DNA of 64,000 nucleotides from Leptobrachium leishanense (taxonomy: Eukaryota > Chordata > Amphibia > Anura > Megophryidae). This document shows positions 35,501 through 45,000 of this stretch, piece by piece. Below the pieces are notes generated by a model. That model worked only from the letters and a program-made list of their open reading frames with translations. It searched no databases and was not told the DNA's origin. How positions within the stretch are numbered: position 1 is the stretch's first letter; every line of letters starts with the position of its first letter. Where the stretch lies: the NCBI GenBank assembly GCA_009667805.1, contig CM019075.1, positions 14,275,738-14,339,737 on the forward strand. Direction: 5' to 3'. Both the position numbers and the translations under genes were made by a program.

Positions 35501-38500
35501 AATGTGCCGTGTTTACGGTAAATACCGTGACTTTTAAAGCGGTGTGATCCTGGCGGACACCTGAGCAGGGAGAGTCACAACGCGTAATATCACAGGGGTC
35601 ACACGGATTATTAGGCTCTCCATTGGCCCCGATGCTTTACAGGACCACGAATCCTCGTATCCAACTAACCGCACAGAGCCTCCCTGCTCCCCAAAACCCC
35701 AGAAAGGATATCTGACGCATGTGTCGGCGCAGGGGAGACATCATGCGACGGGGGTCTCTATGGACTCTCTCCACTAGACCGTGATGGCGTGTGTTGCGGG
35801 CTGGGTCCAGCGGGGAGTGAGGGGAACCCTGCAGAAAAACAGGATAATGATTAATGAAAGACTGGGAACCATAACTAAAGGGCGGCAGGGGGCAAAAGCT
35901 GCCGGGCACAGTGCGACAAAGTGGGAGCAAAACTGCCAGGCATGAGGCAGACAGGAGGCGAAGCTGCCCGGGAAAGGGGGCCAAGAGGGGCAGCAAAGCT
36001 GCCTGGCACAGGGGGTAGAGAGGTGGCAAAGCTGCCTGGCACAGGGAGTAGAGAGGTGGCAAAGCAGCAAGGCAAAGGGGGAAGTGAGGTAGCAAAGCAG
36101 CCTGGCAAAGGGGGCAGAGGAGGAAAAGCAGCCTGGCAAAGGGGCAGAGAGGTAGCAAAGCAGCCTGGCAAAGGGGGCAGAGAAGGAAAAGAAACCAGGC
36201 AAAGGGGGAAGTGAGGTAGCAAAGCTGCTAGGAACAGGGGGCAGAGAGGAGGCAAAGCAACCAGGCACAGGGGGCAGAGAGGAGGCAAAGCTGCCAGGCA
36301 CAGGGGGCAGAGAGGAGGCAAAGCTGCCAGGCACAGGGGGCAGAGAGGAGGCAAAGCTGCCAGGAACAGGTGGCAGAGAGGAGGCAAAGATGCCAGGCAC
36401 AGGGGGCAGAGAGGAGGCAAAGATGCCAGGCACAGGGGGCAGAGAGGAGGCAAAGATGCCAGGCACAGGGGGCAGAGAGGAGGCAAAGCTGCCAGGCACA
36501 GGGGGCAGAGAGGAGGCAAAGATGCCAGGCACAGGGGGCAGAGAGGAGGCAAAGCTGCCAGGCACAGGGGGCAGAGAGGAGGCAAAGATGCCAGGCACAG
36601 GGGGCAGAGAGGAGGCAAAGCTGCCAGGAACAGGAGGCAAAGGTGGCAGATCAGGCATAGGTGCCAGGCAGAGGGGTGGGAGAGGGAGTAAAGCTGCCAG
36701 GCACAGAAATAATATGGAGAACAGAGATTGCAATATGGCTTCAAGACACAAAGTAAGGAGTAGCAGGAGCCGGGATCAGTGACATGATGCAGAGTAAGAT
36801 TCGAGGCGGAAACAGGAAAGTCAGAGACTGTATCAATCGGTTATATCACAGGCCGCGGCAAAGCACAAAGGCACGGGGTGACAGGAGGAAGCACAAGCAG
36901 AGATCCCGTCCGAATGCAGAGAGCAGGAGGAAAAACTAACGAGGCAGCCAGAGAAAAAGGAAAGTAACCCGCGGGTCTAAAGAGTACACCCAGGAATCGA
37001 CCGATAGGTCAGAGAGTGGCAGCGAGACACCAGGGACAGATGCCGTGGAACCTCCTGCAAGCAATGGGATAATTCAGGAAAAAGCGCTGCAGTCAGAACC
37101 AAACCACACACAGCGGAGCAGAACCTGAGGAAGCAGCACAAGAAGCAGCGGAGCGGTCGAAGCGTCGGCAGCCGGAAAGGAAGACATCAAGCGAAAGAGA
37201 AAACCTGTGTGTCTGATCAGACGCACGAGAGCAATTATGGAAAACTGAACGTGGCAGCCAGCCCGGCAAAGCGCGGAGAGGTCACCGGCACAGGGAGCAC
37301 AGACACCGGGGACGCACACAGGTAAGCAGGGAGATCACATGGCAGCCAGACACACACAAAGAGCGAGGCGTCTCTCTGGATACGCAGGATGCTCGTGGAC
37401 CACGAGAGGAGGGCATGCAGGAGCCACTTGAATTGCGGCACCCCTGCCCCGGCGAGATCTCCGGAGTCACCTGAAAGTCAGCCATGCCGCTCCCGATCTG
37501 GTTTACGTTGGGAAGGGATCCGCCGTAGTAAGGGCCTCGCATGTGGTTCATCCTCAGCTTCTGTACCTGCACCTGGCACAGAGAGGGGGACACCGGGTCA
37601 GGACGTCAGACCAGAAGGGCGTGCGGTGAGCGGGTGTCATTGTAGCCGGGGGACACACAAACATTATCGGCAAGTATCTAAAGCCAAAGTAGGGTTTGCA
37701 ACGGCCAGCGCCCCCCCCCACCCGTAGCCCAGGGGTCCGTTCTGCCCTGGAGGTGCACCTTTACAGCAGCTCCTGGACCTCCACCTCCATCCACAGACCC
37801 CCTCCTGAAACATGGGCACATAAATATTATTTGGGTGAGGACTGCACAAAAGACGGCTTCCCCGGCTGCAACACCACCATACCCCCCCCCCCCCGACTTG
37901 CTGGTATCACACAAAGCATCATGGGAGGAGATGTACTTCCAAGTCAGTGTTACCCCGGGCCTTGTCTAGACCTTTCTGATCACTAAATGCTCAGTATCCA
38001 CAACGACAGGGGTCCGCGAAGAATATGCAAGGCTGCCAGCGTGCCGTGACAGCCGTCCCAGAATGCTTTACACACAGTCACATGACCTTACTGCAGGCAC
38101 TGCGCCACGAAGGAGAGCAGAGACCTCCAGCGCGGACACACGGGGTGAGAACGACAGGAAATAAAGACTGAGCGGAAAGCTGTGATCCTCAGCCCTACCT
38201 GGATAACAGTGCAGGGAAAACGGGGAAGGGGGGGATTGGAATTTTTCCCATGTGACTGACACTATTCGGCGCAGTGACAGATGTCACGCGAGAGCTGGCA
38301 CGCCGGTGGCACAGTGACAGGTGGCACAGTGACAGGTGTCACGCGAGAGCTGGCACACTGGTGGCACAGTGACATGTCACGCGACAGCTGGCACACCGGT
38401 GGCACAGTGACAGGTGTCACGCGAGAGCTGGCACACTGGTGGCACAGTGACATGTCACGCGAGAGCTGGCACACCGGTGGCACAGTGACAGGTGTCACGC

Positions 38501-39277
38501 GAGAGCTGGCACACCGGTGGCAGGTGTCACACGAGAGCTGGCACACCGGTGGCATGCTGACAGGTGTCACGCGAGAGCTGGCACAGTGACAGGTGGCACG
38601 CGAGAGCTGGCACAGTGACAGGTGGCATGCTGACAGGTGTCACGCGAGAGCTGGCACACCGGTGGCATGCTGACAGGTGTCACGCGAGAGCTGGCACACC
38701 GGTGGCATGCTGACAGGTGTCACGCGAGAGCTGGCACACCGGTGGCATGCTGACAGGTGTCACGCGAGGGCTGGCACACCTGTGGCATGCTGACAGGTGT
38801 CACGCGAGAGCTGGCACACCGGTGGCACAGTGACATGTCACGTGAGAGCTGGCACACCGGTGGCACAGTGACATGTCACGTGAGAGCTGGCACACCGGTG
38901 GCACAGTGACAGGTGTCACGCGAGGGCTGGCACACCGGTGGTACAGTGACATGTCACGTGAGAGCTGGCACACCGGGGGCATGCTGACAGGTGTCACGTG
39001 AGAGCTGGCACATCTGTAGCGGATGATATGAGCGCCCCTCCCCCCAGTGCCCGTGATATGGTGACAGGCAAACCTTATCGCAACATGACGACATGCGAAT
39101 CTTATCGCGACATGACGCCCCCCGCCCCGCCTTTACCCGAGTGGAGCCGATGTCCATCATGACCTCCTCGAAGGCCGCCGTGTCCTCCGCCTGTCTCTGC
39201 CGCTGCAGCGCAATCTTCTCGCTGAACTTCCGTGGGTTGGAGGCCGAGCCCGGCCCGCAGGACCCCGGAGCCGCCAT
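23540..39277 (-). CDS. CRTC2: CRTC2, CREB-regulated transcription coactivator 2 (13 coding exons)
   Basis: CRTC2 is a coactivator that on dephosphorylation enters the nucleus and binds CREB bZIP dimers to drive cAMP/Ca2+-responsive genes such as gluconeogenic ones. Coding exons in transcript order: 39277-39137, 37572-37471, 35828-35712, 32655-32594, 32252-32184, 31360-31257, 28342-28260, 27118-27069, 26795-26560, 26485-26097, 25985-24729, 24343-24151, 23748-23540. Phases close throughout, giving 1003 codons plus stop (human about 693). Conserved parts are the CREB-binding helix [18 protein letters not shown] and [13 protein letters not shown]. The SIK/14-3-3 site [11 protein letters not shown] has Ser167 equivalent to human Ser171. 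Also present are [29 protein letters not shown] and [16 protein letters not shown]. The transactivation tail has [19 protein letters not shown] and ends SFRSDRLQ. Extra length comes mainly from exon 11. Intron 3 is AT-AC. The ATG is followed by GCGGC (YY1-like). Confidence 0.93.
24729..25985 (-). CDS. CRTC2: CRTC2 exon 11, giant Q/H-rich exon
   Basis: This 419-codon exon has an acceptor ttattacag before GGCGTTCCT and a donor ACT|GTGAGT. It starts [16 protein letters not shown], matching the human GIPLDTSKLTDQRLP region, and ends [16 protein letters not shown]. Between these it is extraordinarily rich in Gln, His, Met and Ser. Residues about 626-802 of the protein are sixteen 11-residue repeats of the type [11 protein letters not shown]. 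The opposite strand is open for 370 codons, an effect of composition. The corresponding human segment is only moderately Q/P-rich. Confidence 0.9.
24935..25465. repeat. 33-bp coding minisatellite in CRTC2 exon 11 (16 units)
   Basis: Plus-strand unit tgactcggatgctggccctg plus gtgcacaccctgc, 33 bp. Sixteen in-frame units were counted. Variants encode HQGQ (7), HQAQ (5, terminal copies), HHGQ (3) and HQGK (1). The seven HQGQ copies are contiguous and near-identical, suggesting recent expansion. Confidence 0.95.
27225..27890. mobile_element. Non-autonomous DNA transposon in CRTC2 intron 7 with 56-bp internal repeat
   Basis: Ends resemble each other inverted: tagatactcgagtataacg on the left and cgctatactcgatacggtat on the right. 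The interior holds about three copies of a 56-bp unit containing tcgcgttatattcgagtcgt (27683-27855). No transposase was seen. Confidence 0.6.
28060..28115 (+). mobile_element. L2-like LINE 3' tail fragment
   Basis: cagaatatgttggcgctttg followed by taaacaataaataac resembles the 3' terminus of the LINE at 4050-7450, in the opposite orientation. Confidence 0.55.
28562..28986 (-). repeat. LINE tail with an amplified 36-bp segment
   Basis: 28575-28640 resembles the 3' part of the LINE at 4095-4230 (ccgtagcgctgtacaat; compare ccgcagcgctgtacaata). Then about nine copies of a 36-bp unit, ctgctcaagagcttacaatc plus taagaggagagaggac, follow. The unit itself matches the LINE segment around 4190-4230 (gaactcacaatctaggaggg). 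It lies in CRTC2 intron 6. Confidence 0.8.
28992..29880. mobile_element. DNA transposon family C, copy 1 (CRTC2 intron 6)
   Basis: Ends cagggttattcaaaagaatc and the inverse tctctttgaataactcctta. Subterminal motifs gaaaagtcactgcacg and cgaaaggtaaccgaacgctg are shared with copies at 43043-43803 (same orientation) and 53927-54745 (reverse). It has no transposase frame. The superfamily was not determined. Confidence 0.7.
29940..30736 (-). mobile_element. Non-LTR retrotransposon reverse-transcriptase fragment
   Basis: Two frameshifted pieces on the minus strand read as the C-terminal part of a jockey/L2-like RT. Recognisable parts are [56 protein letters not shown], and [19 protein letters not shown]. 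It is inserted in CRTC2 intron 6, same strand as the gene, and inactive. Confidence 0.75.
31375..32030. repeat. 32-36 bp minisatellite in CRTC2 intron 5
   Basis: About nine units of 32-33 bp (catcctacataaaaaaacaa plus caagacactgtg) followed by about eight of 36 bp (catcctgcataaaaaccagc plus aacaaaagacactgtg). The two blocks are adjacent variants of one repeat. Confidence 0.95.
32656..35711 (-). other. CRTC2: CRTC2 intron 3, AT-AC U12-type
   Basis: On the minus strand, exon 3 ends CAG at 35712 and the intron begins ATATCCTTT, the exact U12 AT-AC 5' splice-site consensus. At the other end, TTCTTTAAC (32672-32664) matches the U12 branch-point consensus TTCCTTAAC. It is followed by an AC acceptor at 32657-32656, about 10 nt from the branch A. 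Exon 4 then reads ATAGACAGCTCTCCATAC (IDSSPY), continuing human CRTC2 homology in phase. No GT-AG alternative joins these exons as well. Confidence 0.88.
32765..35175. repeat. 43-44 bp satellite filling CRTC2 intron 3 (about 55 units)
   Basis: Unit acccagaaataatatggaga plus gcgggaagcttcacctcatacat. Variants include gaggaacggg, gagatcggg, taaata and ccccgaaa, intermixed without clear blocks. It occupies about 2.4 kb of the 3.06-kb U12 intron. Most units contain an AAGCTT site. Confidence 0.95.
35880..36695. repeat. 33-bp minisatellite in CRTC2 intron 2
   Basis: Unit ggcaaagctgccaggcacag plus ggggcagagagga. The right half (36220-36640) is homogeneous and the left half is degenerate. The minus-strand translation is a leucine/proline repeat with no gene evidence. 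At 36707 it runs into a single cagaaataatatggaga motif otherwise typical of the intron 3 satellite. Confidence 0.95.
38280..39005. repeat. About 40-bp minisatellite in CRTC2 intron 1
   Basis: Unit ggtggcacagtgacaggtgt plus cacgcgagagctggcacacc, with variants lacking 8-10 bp or with catgctgac for cacagtgac. About eleven copies contain the palindrome TGACAGGTGTCA. The array starts about 130 bp downstream of coding exon 1. Confidence 0.95.
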
Positions 39278-39282
39278 GTTTC
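39264..39282 (-). promoter_or_regulatory. YY1-like motif overlapping the CRTC2 start codon
   Basis: Minus-strand AAACATGGCGGCTCC contains the YY1 consensus AANATGGCGGC, with its ATG being the initiator codon. Flanking sequence is CpG-rich, consistent with a promoter-proximal position. Binding is inference. Confidence 0.4.
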
Positions 39283-39749
39283 CAGCTTCCGCAGCCGCCG
39301 ATAACTCCCCCTGGCGCCCAGAGAGAAACACGGCGCGGGGCACGCCGGGACATGAAGTCCGCGACTTCCGAGGTGAACAGTCTAAGACTACGACGGGTGC
39401 CGGAAACGGACTACGACTCCCGACAGTCTCCGCGAAGCGTGGGCGTCGCAAAGCACGCAGGTGTAGTTTCAAAGGCGCCTGAGCGACCCAACTCATTCCT
39501 GAAAGGGTTAAATGGGGGAGGGAAGGAGAGGAGAGCCCAGCCCCTGGCAGGAGGCGGCCAGAAAACCAAGGCGGGCCTGGCACATCCCGGGTTAAGATGC
39601 CACCATACCCAGCATGCACCTGACACGGAAACTGCAGCTGCTGCAGCACTGCATGAACCATGGGAGCAGAGGCCTGACAGTATCATTGGTACTCTGGCTG
39701 TTTAATACTGTGCAGCTCTGTTATACACTCACCCTGATTATATGAGGCC

Positions 39750-39920
39750 TCTAGTCTTCCAGTAGAAGTGGTAGAGGCCAAAACAGTAATTGAATTTAAG
39801 CAAGCATGGGATAGGCATAAGGCTATCCTAAACAAAAGATAAATCCAGGTAAAGTATCCATGTAATTGGGCGACTAGATGGGCCGAAAGGTTCTTATCTG
39901 CCCACATTTTTCTATACACA
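39750..39920 (+). mobile_element. CR1-like LINE 3' end fragment
   Basis: Plus-strand translation includes LPVEVVEAKTVIEFKQAWDR, followed by a stop and a tail reading gcgactagatgggccgaaag and tttttctata. The same terminal segment is present in reverse orientation at 60520-60965. It is 5' truncated. Confidence 0.8.
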
Positions 39921-39924
39921 ACAG

Positions 39925-41520
39925 AAGCCCAAAAATAGATGGAGGAATCCGCCGAGTCCAATCTGGTGGTTAGCGGTATAATGGTGTCCTGTCAAAACCC
40001 AATAATTCCAGTAAATTGTTACGCGATCGGATCAAATCACCGTATTCTCAAAATTACAAAAGAAGCCGAAACAAACGCCCCAAATCTCAGCACCGTGTGA
40101 CTAGACCCAAGAGTGTCGCCATAGACACGTCACGCACCCATTATTCTGCACAGGTAACCATGTACCTCCTGCCACTGACCTGCTTGTTGCTAGGCAACTA
40201 GTGACACCTAATCACACCCTGCCCATTAGATCCTGTGGATTTGCCCCAAACTCACCCCTCTGCCTGCAATGTGCAGATCAGCCACACGGAGCGCTGCTGT
40301 CAGCACTTGCTGAGGTATTGAAGGCAGCTGTTCTGCACACTGACACCACTGAACACCATGCTGCCGCTCAGCACTGCTAACTTTAACACTGGCAGCGACT
40401 GATGTGAGTAGATGAGTGACCTAGTAAAGCTGGCCGCTGCGCAAGTTATCCAGTACGGCAAGGTCCATTTCGAGGTGTTTGTTGACCAAAGCAAATACAT
40501 CAGAAAATCGTAAAAGAAATGGAACTGTAAGTCAAGTTTATATCCTGATGCGTTTTTCCCCTAGGCAGAGGTGCTAAGCTCTAAAAAAATGTGTGTGAGC
40601 TGGGGGCATCAGCCATTTGTGCTGAAATTCACATCCATTGAGACTGCTGCACACTGAATTGCTGTGCTGCATCAATTCAGCAGCTGCAGAGGTATTGAAT
40701 GCGGCTCTGGTGTAGCAGCCTCTACATTATCCAGGGTTATTTAAAGACGGGTGAAAACCAGGAGATAGAATCTTCACGTCAGTCAGAGAGCATGAAAACC
40801 AGGAGAATGAAAAATTCTAGGTCAAAATATCCAAACTAGAAAAATTCTCCCTTTCGGCCATTTGGTCTAGAATGCTCACGCCTGCCAGTTATGAGTTTCA
40901 CCTTTCTCTGATTACATTCTAGATTTAGAAGCAGTCACACCTTGTCCAGATCTGACCACATTAAAGACAGTTTGTTCCAATTTTTTTTTGTGAGCCTGAT
41001 CAAACTTTTGTACCTTGCCTCAAGGACTCCCAAACCCAGAAGTCCCTGAAGCTTTTCTGTGCGACGTGAAGCAGAAAACAGCTCGTTACACCAGTTCATG
41101 TGTGTTCTGTAGCGCCTGTGCAGAGTAAGGGATCTGAACCATTGTTGGCTCAGTGCCAACGGCCATGATTGACAGCCAGGAAAAAAGACGAAATACTGGC
41201 TGTCAATTGTATCAAAAAATGAAGTTTCCTCCACGCAAAGTGAAATTCCAAACATGGCAACAGATTGTAGCGCTGTACAAAAACCCATCTTACACAAAAG
41301 CTAAAAAAACTTGTTACCTACTGTGTTCAAATACTGGGCAAAACCCAATAGTGCCAAGAACTACAGTGCTTCTCCAAAGCCAGATCGCAAACGGGAGATG
41401 CCGCACACGTATTCTTACCGTCTGTATGAGACACATTAGCAATTTGAGTTGGAATTTAAACATGGTGCTTAGTGGATAATCCCCTAAATACTTCACCATG
41501 TGAGGCACTAACTTTCCTGC
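39925..41520. other. Intergenic region CRTC2-SLC39A1, no gene recognised
   Basis: About 1.6 kb. Short open frames at 40935-41297 (minus) and 41153-41479 (plus) have no domain I recognise. They may be transposon debris. Confidence 0.4.
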
Positions 41521-41557
41521 TCAGCACAAGATAAAGATCAAGACTGGTCCAAATGTG

Positions 41558-41563
41558 TTTATT
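41558..41563 (-). terminator. SLC39A1: Polyadenylation signal of SLC39A1
   Basis: AATAAA on the minus strand, about 470 nt downstream of the SLC39A1 stop codon. It is the first canonical signal I see in the 3' flank. Cleavage would fall near 41540. Confidence 0.55.
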
Positions 41564-42031
41564 AAAAAAAGATTACAGCACAAAATAGTGTTAGGATCCC
41601 GGCAACAATCCGTTCTGTAAAAATAGACTTGTATACAGGAATACCGGCATCCAGTGTCATTATAAAAACATGGTAATAGACTATAGTATAAAAATATGCC
41701 GTTGGGGTGAGGGATACATTCAGGGTGGCTACATTTCCTTGGTCGTTCCTCCCGGTTAAAGCAGATCCAGATGGTTTTGTCGCAATAGATCAAGCGGCAG
41801 AAAGAAACACCGATAAACACATCCAAAGCTATGGATCACTTTCTGCATCCACCAATGGGGTAAGATTTCAGATAGACCTTAGTTGAATATTTCCCAATCT
41901 TGGATATTTAAAGGGCCAGCACACCTTTGAGGGGAGGGTGTTAGACAGTTTCAGGTCTTCGTTCTGTTTTTGTGCTCAAGAAAGTTAAAAAAAAGCCTTT
42001 TTGTGGCTTGTACAGTTTCATGGAGAAGGTG

Positions 42032-45000
42032 TTAGATCTTGATGAAGAGGGCCGCTGTGATCACAGAGTAACCAGCGAGGAGAATCATTACTTTGATGGG
42101 GCGCTGTTCAGATGACGAGTGGTGGAACTCGTGGGGCAGGATCTCCAGAAAAGTGATATATAGAAATGCCCCTGCAGCAAGGCCATCCAGGACGCCGTGG
42201 GATACCCGGTGTACAGGATCTGTGATCTCCGATAGTGCCACACCAAGTCCGATGCCCAGGGGAGACATGAGGGAGAACAGGATAGTGAAGACCAACAAAG
42301 CTCTGGCATGTAGACGTCCTTGAGACAGCTTCAAGGTCAAGCTGAAGGAGTGTATGCACTTTTGGATGAGGATAGATATGCAGATCTTCAGGATCTTACT
42401 ATCCTTCTGCAGCAGCCCGACAGTCAAACCCTCCAAGACAGAATGAAGGGAGAGCGACAATACCAGGAGCACAACTCGTACCGGCGAGTGAGCATTAAGG
42501 TCTACGTGGATGTGAGCCACTTCTGGGCTGGGCTGCGGTCCATCGTCATCTGGATGCAGAAAATTGTTGGTCTCCGCAGGGGGTCTCAACGGGAACACGT
42601 AACTCAGGAGGATTTGCTCCACAAGCAAGGCCAGAAAGAATCCCATGGACATGATAAACTCCTGCAGCGGGAAGACGAGCTGAAACACAGGACAAGGAAA
42701 AGGGATTACCGAGAAGGCCACGTCATTCTGCGTGAGACACGTCAACATCACCCTCATCATTTCCACCACAAGGACATGGAAAAGTCCTAGACCTATCTGC
42801 TTTCATTCCCCAAACACTCTGAGCATGTGCTTTGCATCCCAACGTTACCCAAACACTACACCCAGTTCACCTCGTCTAGATGTCTTTGAGGTTGGGATGT
42901 GCATTGACCCATCTTTTTTTGGTGGAGATTAGGTAGTTTAAGAGCTTCTGCATACTTATCTTGGCGTTTTAATGACATGCATCCCACATATCCATGTCTG
43001 GGTGACTCATTTGCAGCCCCCAATGCTGTGTGACTAGCAGGGTAAGTCAAAGAGAATCGAAAAGTCACTGCATGGTCGGTGACTTCAATTTGTTTTGGCG
43101 ATCCCATTGTGGCAACCCTGCGGTGTATTCAGCAAGCACCACAGGGTCCCTGAATTGCAGGGAAAGGTCACCGCAAAAACATCTGGATTAACCCGGCAAA
43201 AACCAGAGCAAGAGCCAATGACACGCAGCAAAGCCGCTGGAAAATCCAACACCGCAGACGATTGGAGTGAATAAATTAGAAAAACAGTTTGCATGAATGA
43301 TTAAAAAGTGAAACGCTGTTTGCAAAGAAACTGCTGAGCGAAAATGTCTGAAATTTACATATGATCCAATGAATGATAATAAAAAAGGGCTGTTATAGAA
43401 AGATGTAAAAAGCGGATTTTTTTAAAAAACCCAGAAAAATGCTTAAAACCTTTTTTAAAAAAAAAAAAAAAGCCTAAAGAGACTCTTTACTGCAGATTAT
43501 AATGAACGGTTTATTAGATATTGAATTAAAACAGGAATATTTTTAACATTGAAGCCTATGGGATGCTCCTGAATAAACTTGAATGAAACCACCGAATGGC
43601 AGGGCATTTCGGGAACCTTTCACTGCTGGTTTGTGTTCTCTGAATAGCCGAAGCAGTGCTTTTTTATGGGGATTCACAGGCACCGAACCAGGATTTGATT
43701 CCTGAATTGGCTGCCCTCTGGATAGCCAAATGGCCAAGAAAGGTAACCGAATGCTGATTTTCAGCATTGTTACCTTTCTCCAGCCATTCGGCTCTCTGAA
43801 TTATCCTGTTCGTGTCTGATTTACAATCAGCCATGCTTGGTCAGATTTATGACCCCCATTGTGGTGGATGAACAGCCACGAGTAAAAAAAAGGTATGGCT
43901 TTACATGGAATATTAAAGCTCCAAGGAAGAATTGAAAGACATTTGGAACGTGGCGCGCCGGCGGAGGAACGTGGCTGAACGCGGCGGCGGTGGAGGAACA
44001 CGGCGGAGGAACGTGGCGGCGGAGGAACGTGGCAGAACGCAGCGGCGGAGGAACAGGTGGCGTGGCTACCTCGGAATGTCCAACTGCCACCTGGGGCCCG
44101 CTGCATCAGGTAAGATACTCTAATGGCAAGGTGTGCGTGGGGGGGGGGGGGGAATCTGAAATTGGAGGTGTGGGGTGGGACTCGGTGACACCCTCTGTAC
44201 TCAACACCAGGAGCCACTGTGCACAATCCACACTTCAGGTGAAGCAAAGTATATTTATATAGGCCAGCCTCCCATGGAGTTTTTTGAATGGCTTGGACCA
44301 AATGGTGCTTTTCCATTGCTATTCAGTGTCTGAGGCACTGAAGAGCGTAGGTTCAGGAAGCACCAGATACGCAGTGCAGACCTCAAGCTCTTGGCCAACG
44401 TGAGCTTAAGCGATTAGCGTAGCTTTCAACTATGCAAATTGTGTAGGCTCAGGGAGGGCAGGCTGCTGCGAAAATAGGTGCGCAGAGACAAACGGCGGGG
44501 GAGCGCGGAGCAGATGAGTTTAAGTTTTTTTATAATATTTTATTCATTCAGTGGTGATTTAAATTGGAGTTGCTTTTTCTACCATCACCTCAGACTTTGA
44601 GACACTTATTTAAGGCAAGAAGTTTTCCCATAAGTTCTAATTCATTTCATATGTTCCAATTAGTTTATTTTATTGGGTTTTTGCCTCGAGTGCTTTCATT
44701 TCCACTTGTGCTGTGATTACTGCACTATCCTTTGAAAAGAATCCCTGTTAGTTTCCAAAATTGCTTAAAAAGTGTATACATTGTATGGAATTAGGTTTCA
44801 GAAAATCTATTATTTTTGGGTCGCGACTTAATGACCAAGGACAATTGCGGGTCCTGAGGGTCCACAGGTTGAGAAACACTGCTCTAAACCAGTCATTAGT
44901 CACACATTCTGTACTGACCTGGATATTGGTCTTGCTCATAGCATCGTTGAATCCTTTTAGGTAGCTGGGGAGCATGTCCAAAAGGCACGTAGCAAGGAAG

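Noticed and set aside
35774..36751. 325-codon minus-strand leucine/proline ORF
   Set aside because: It lies across the 33-bp intron 2 array of CRTC2. Only its last part (35712-35828) is a real exon.
42320..42790. 156-codon plus-strand ORF
   Set aside because: Antisense to the SLC39A1 exon, which has clear transporter homology.
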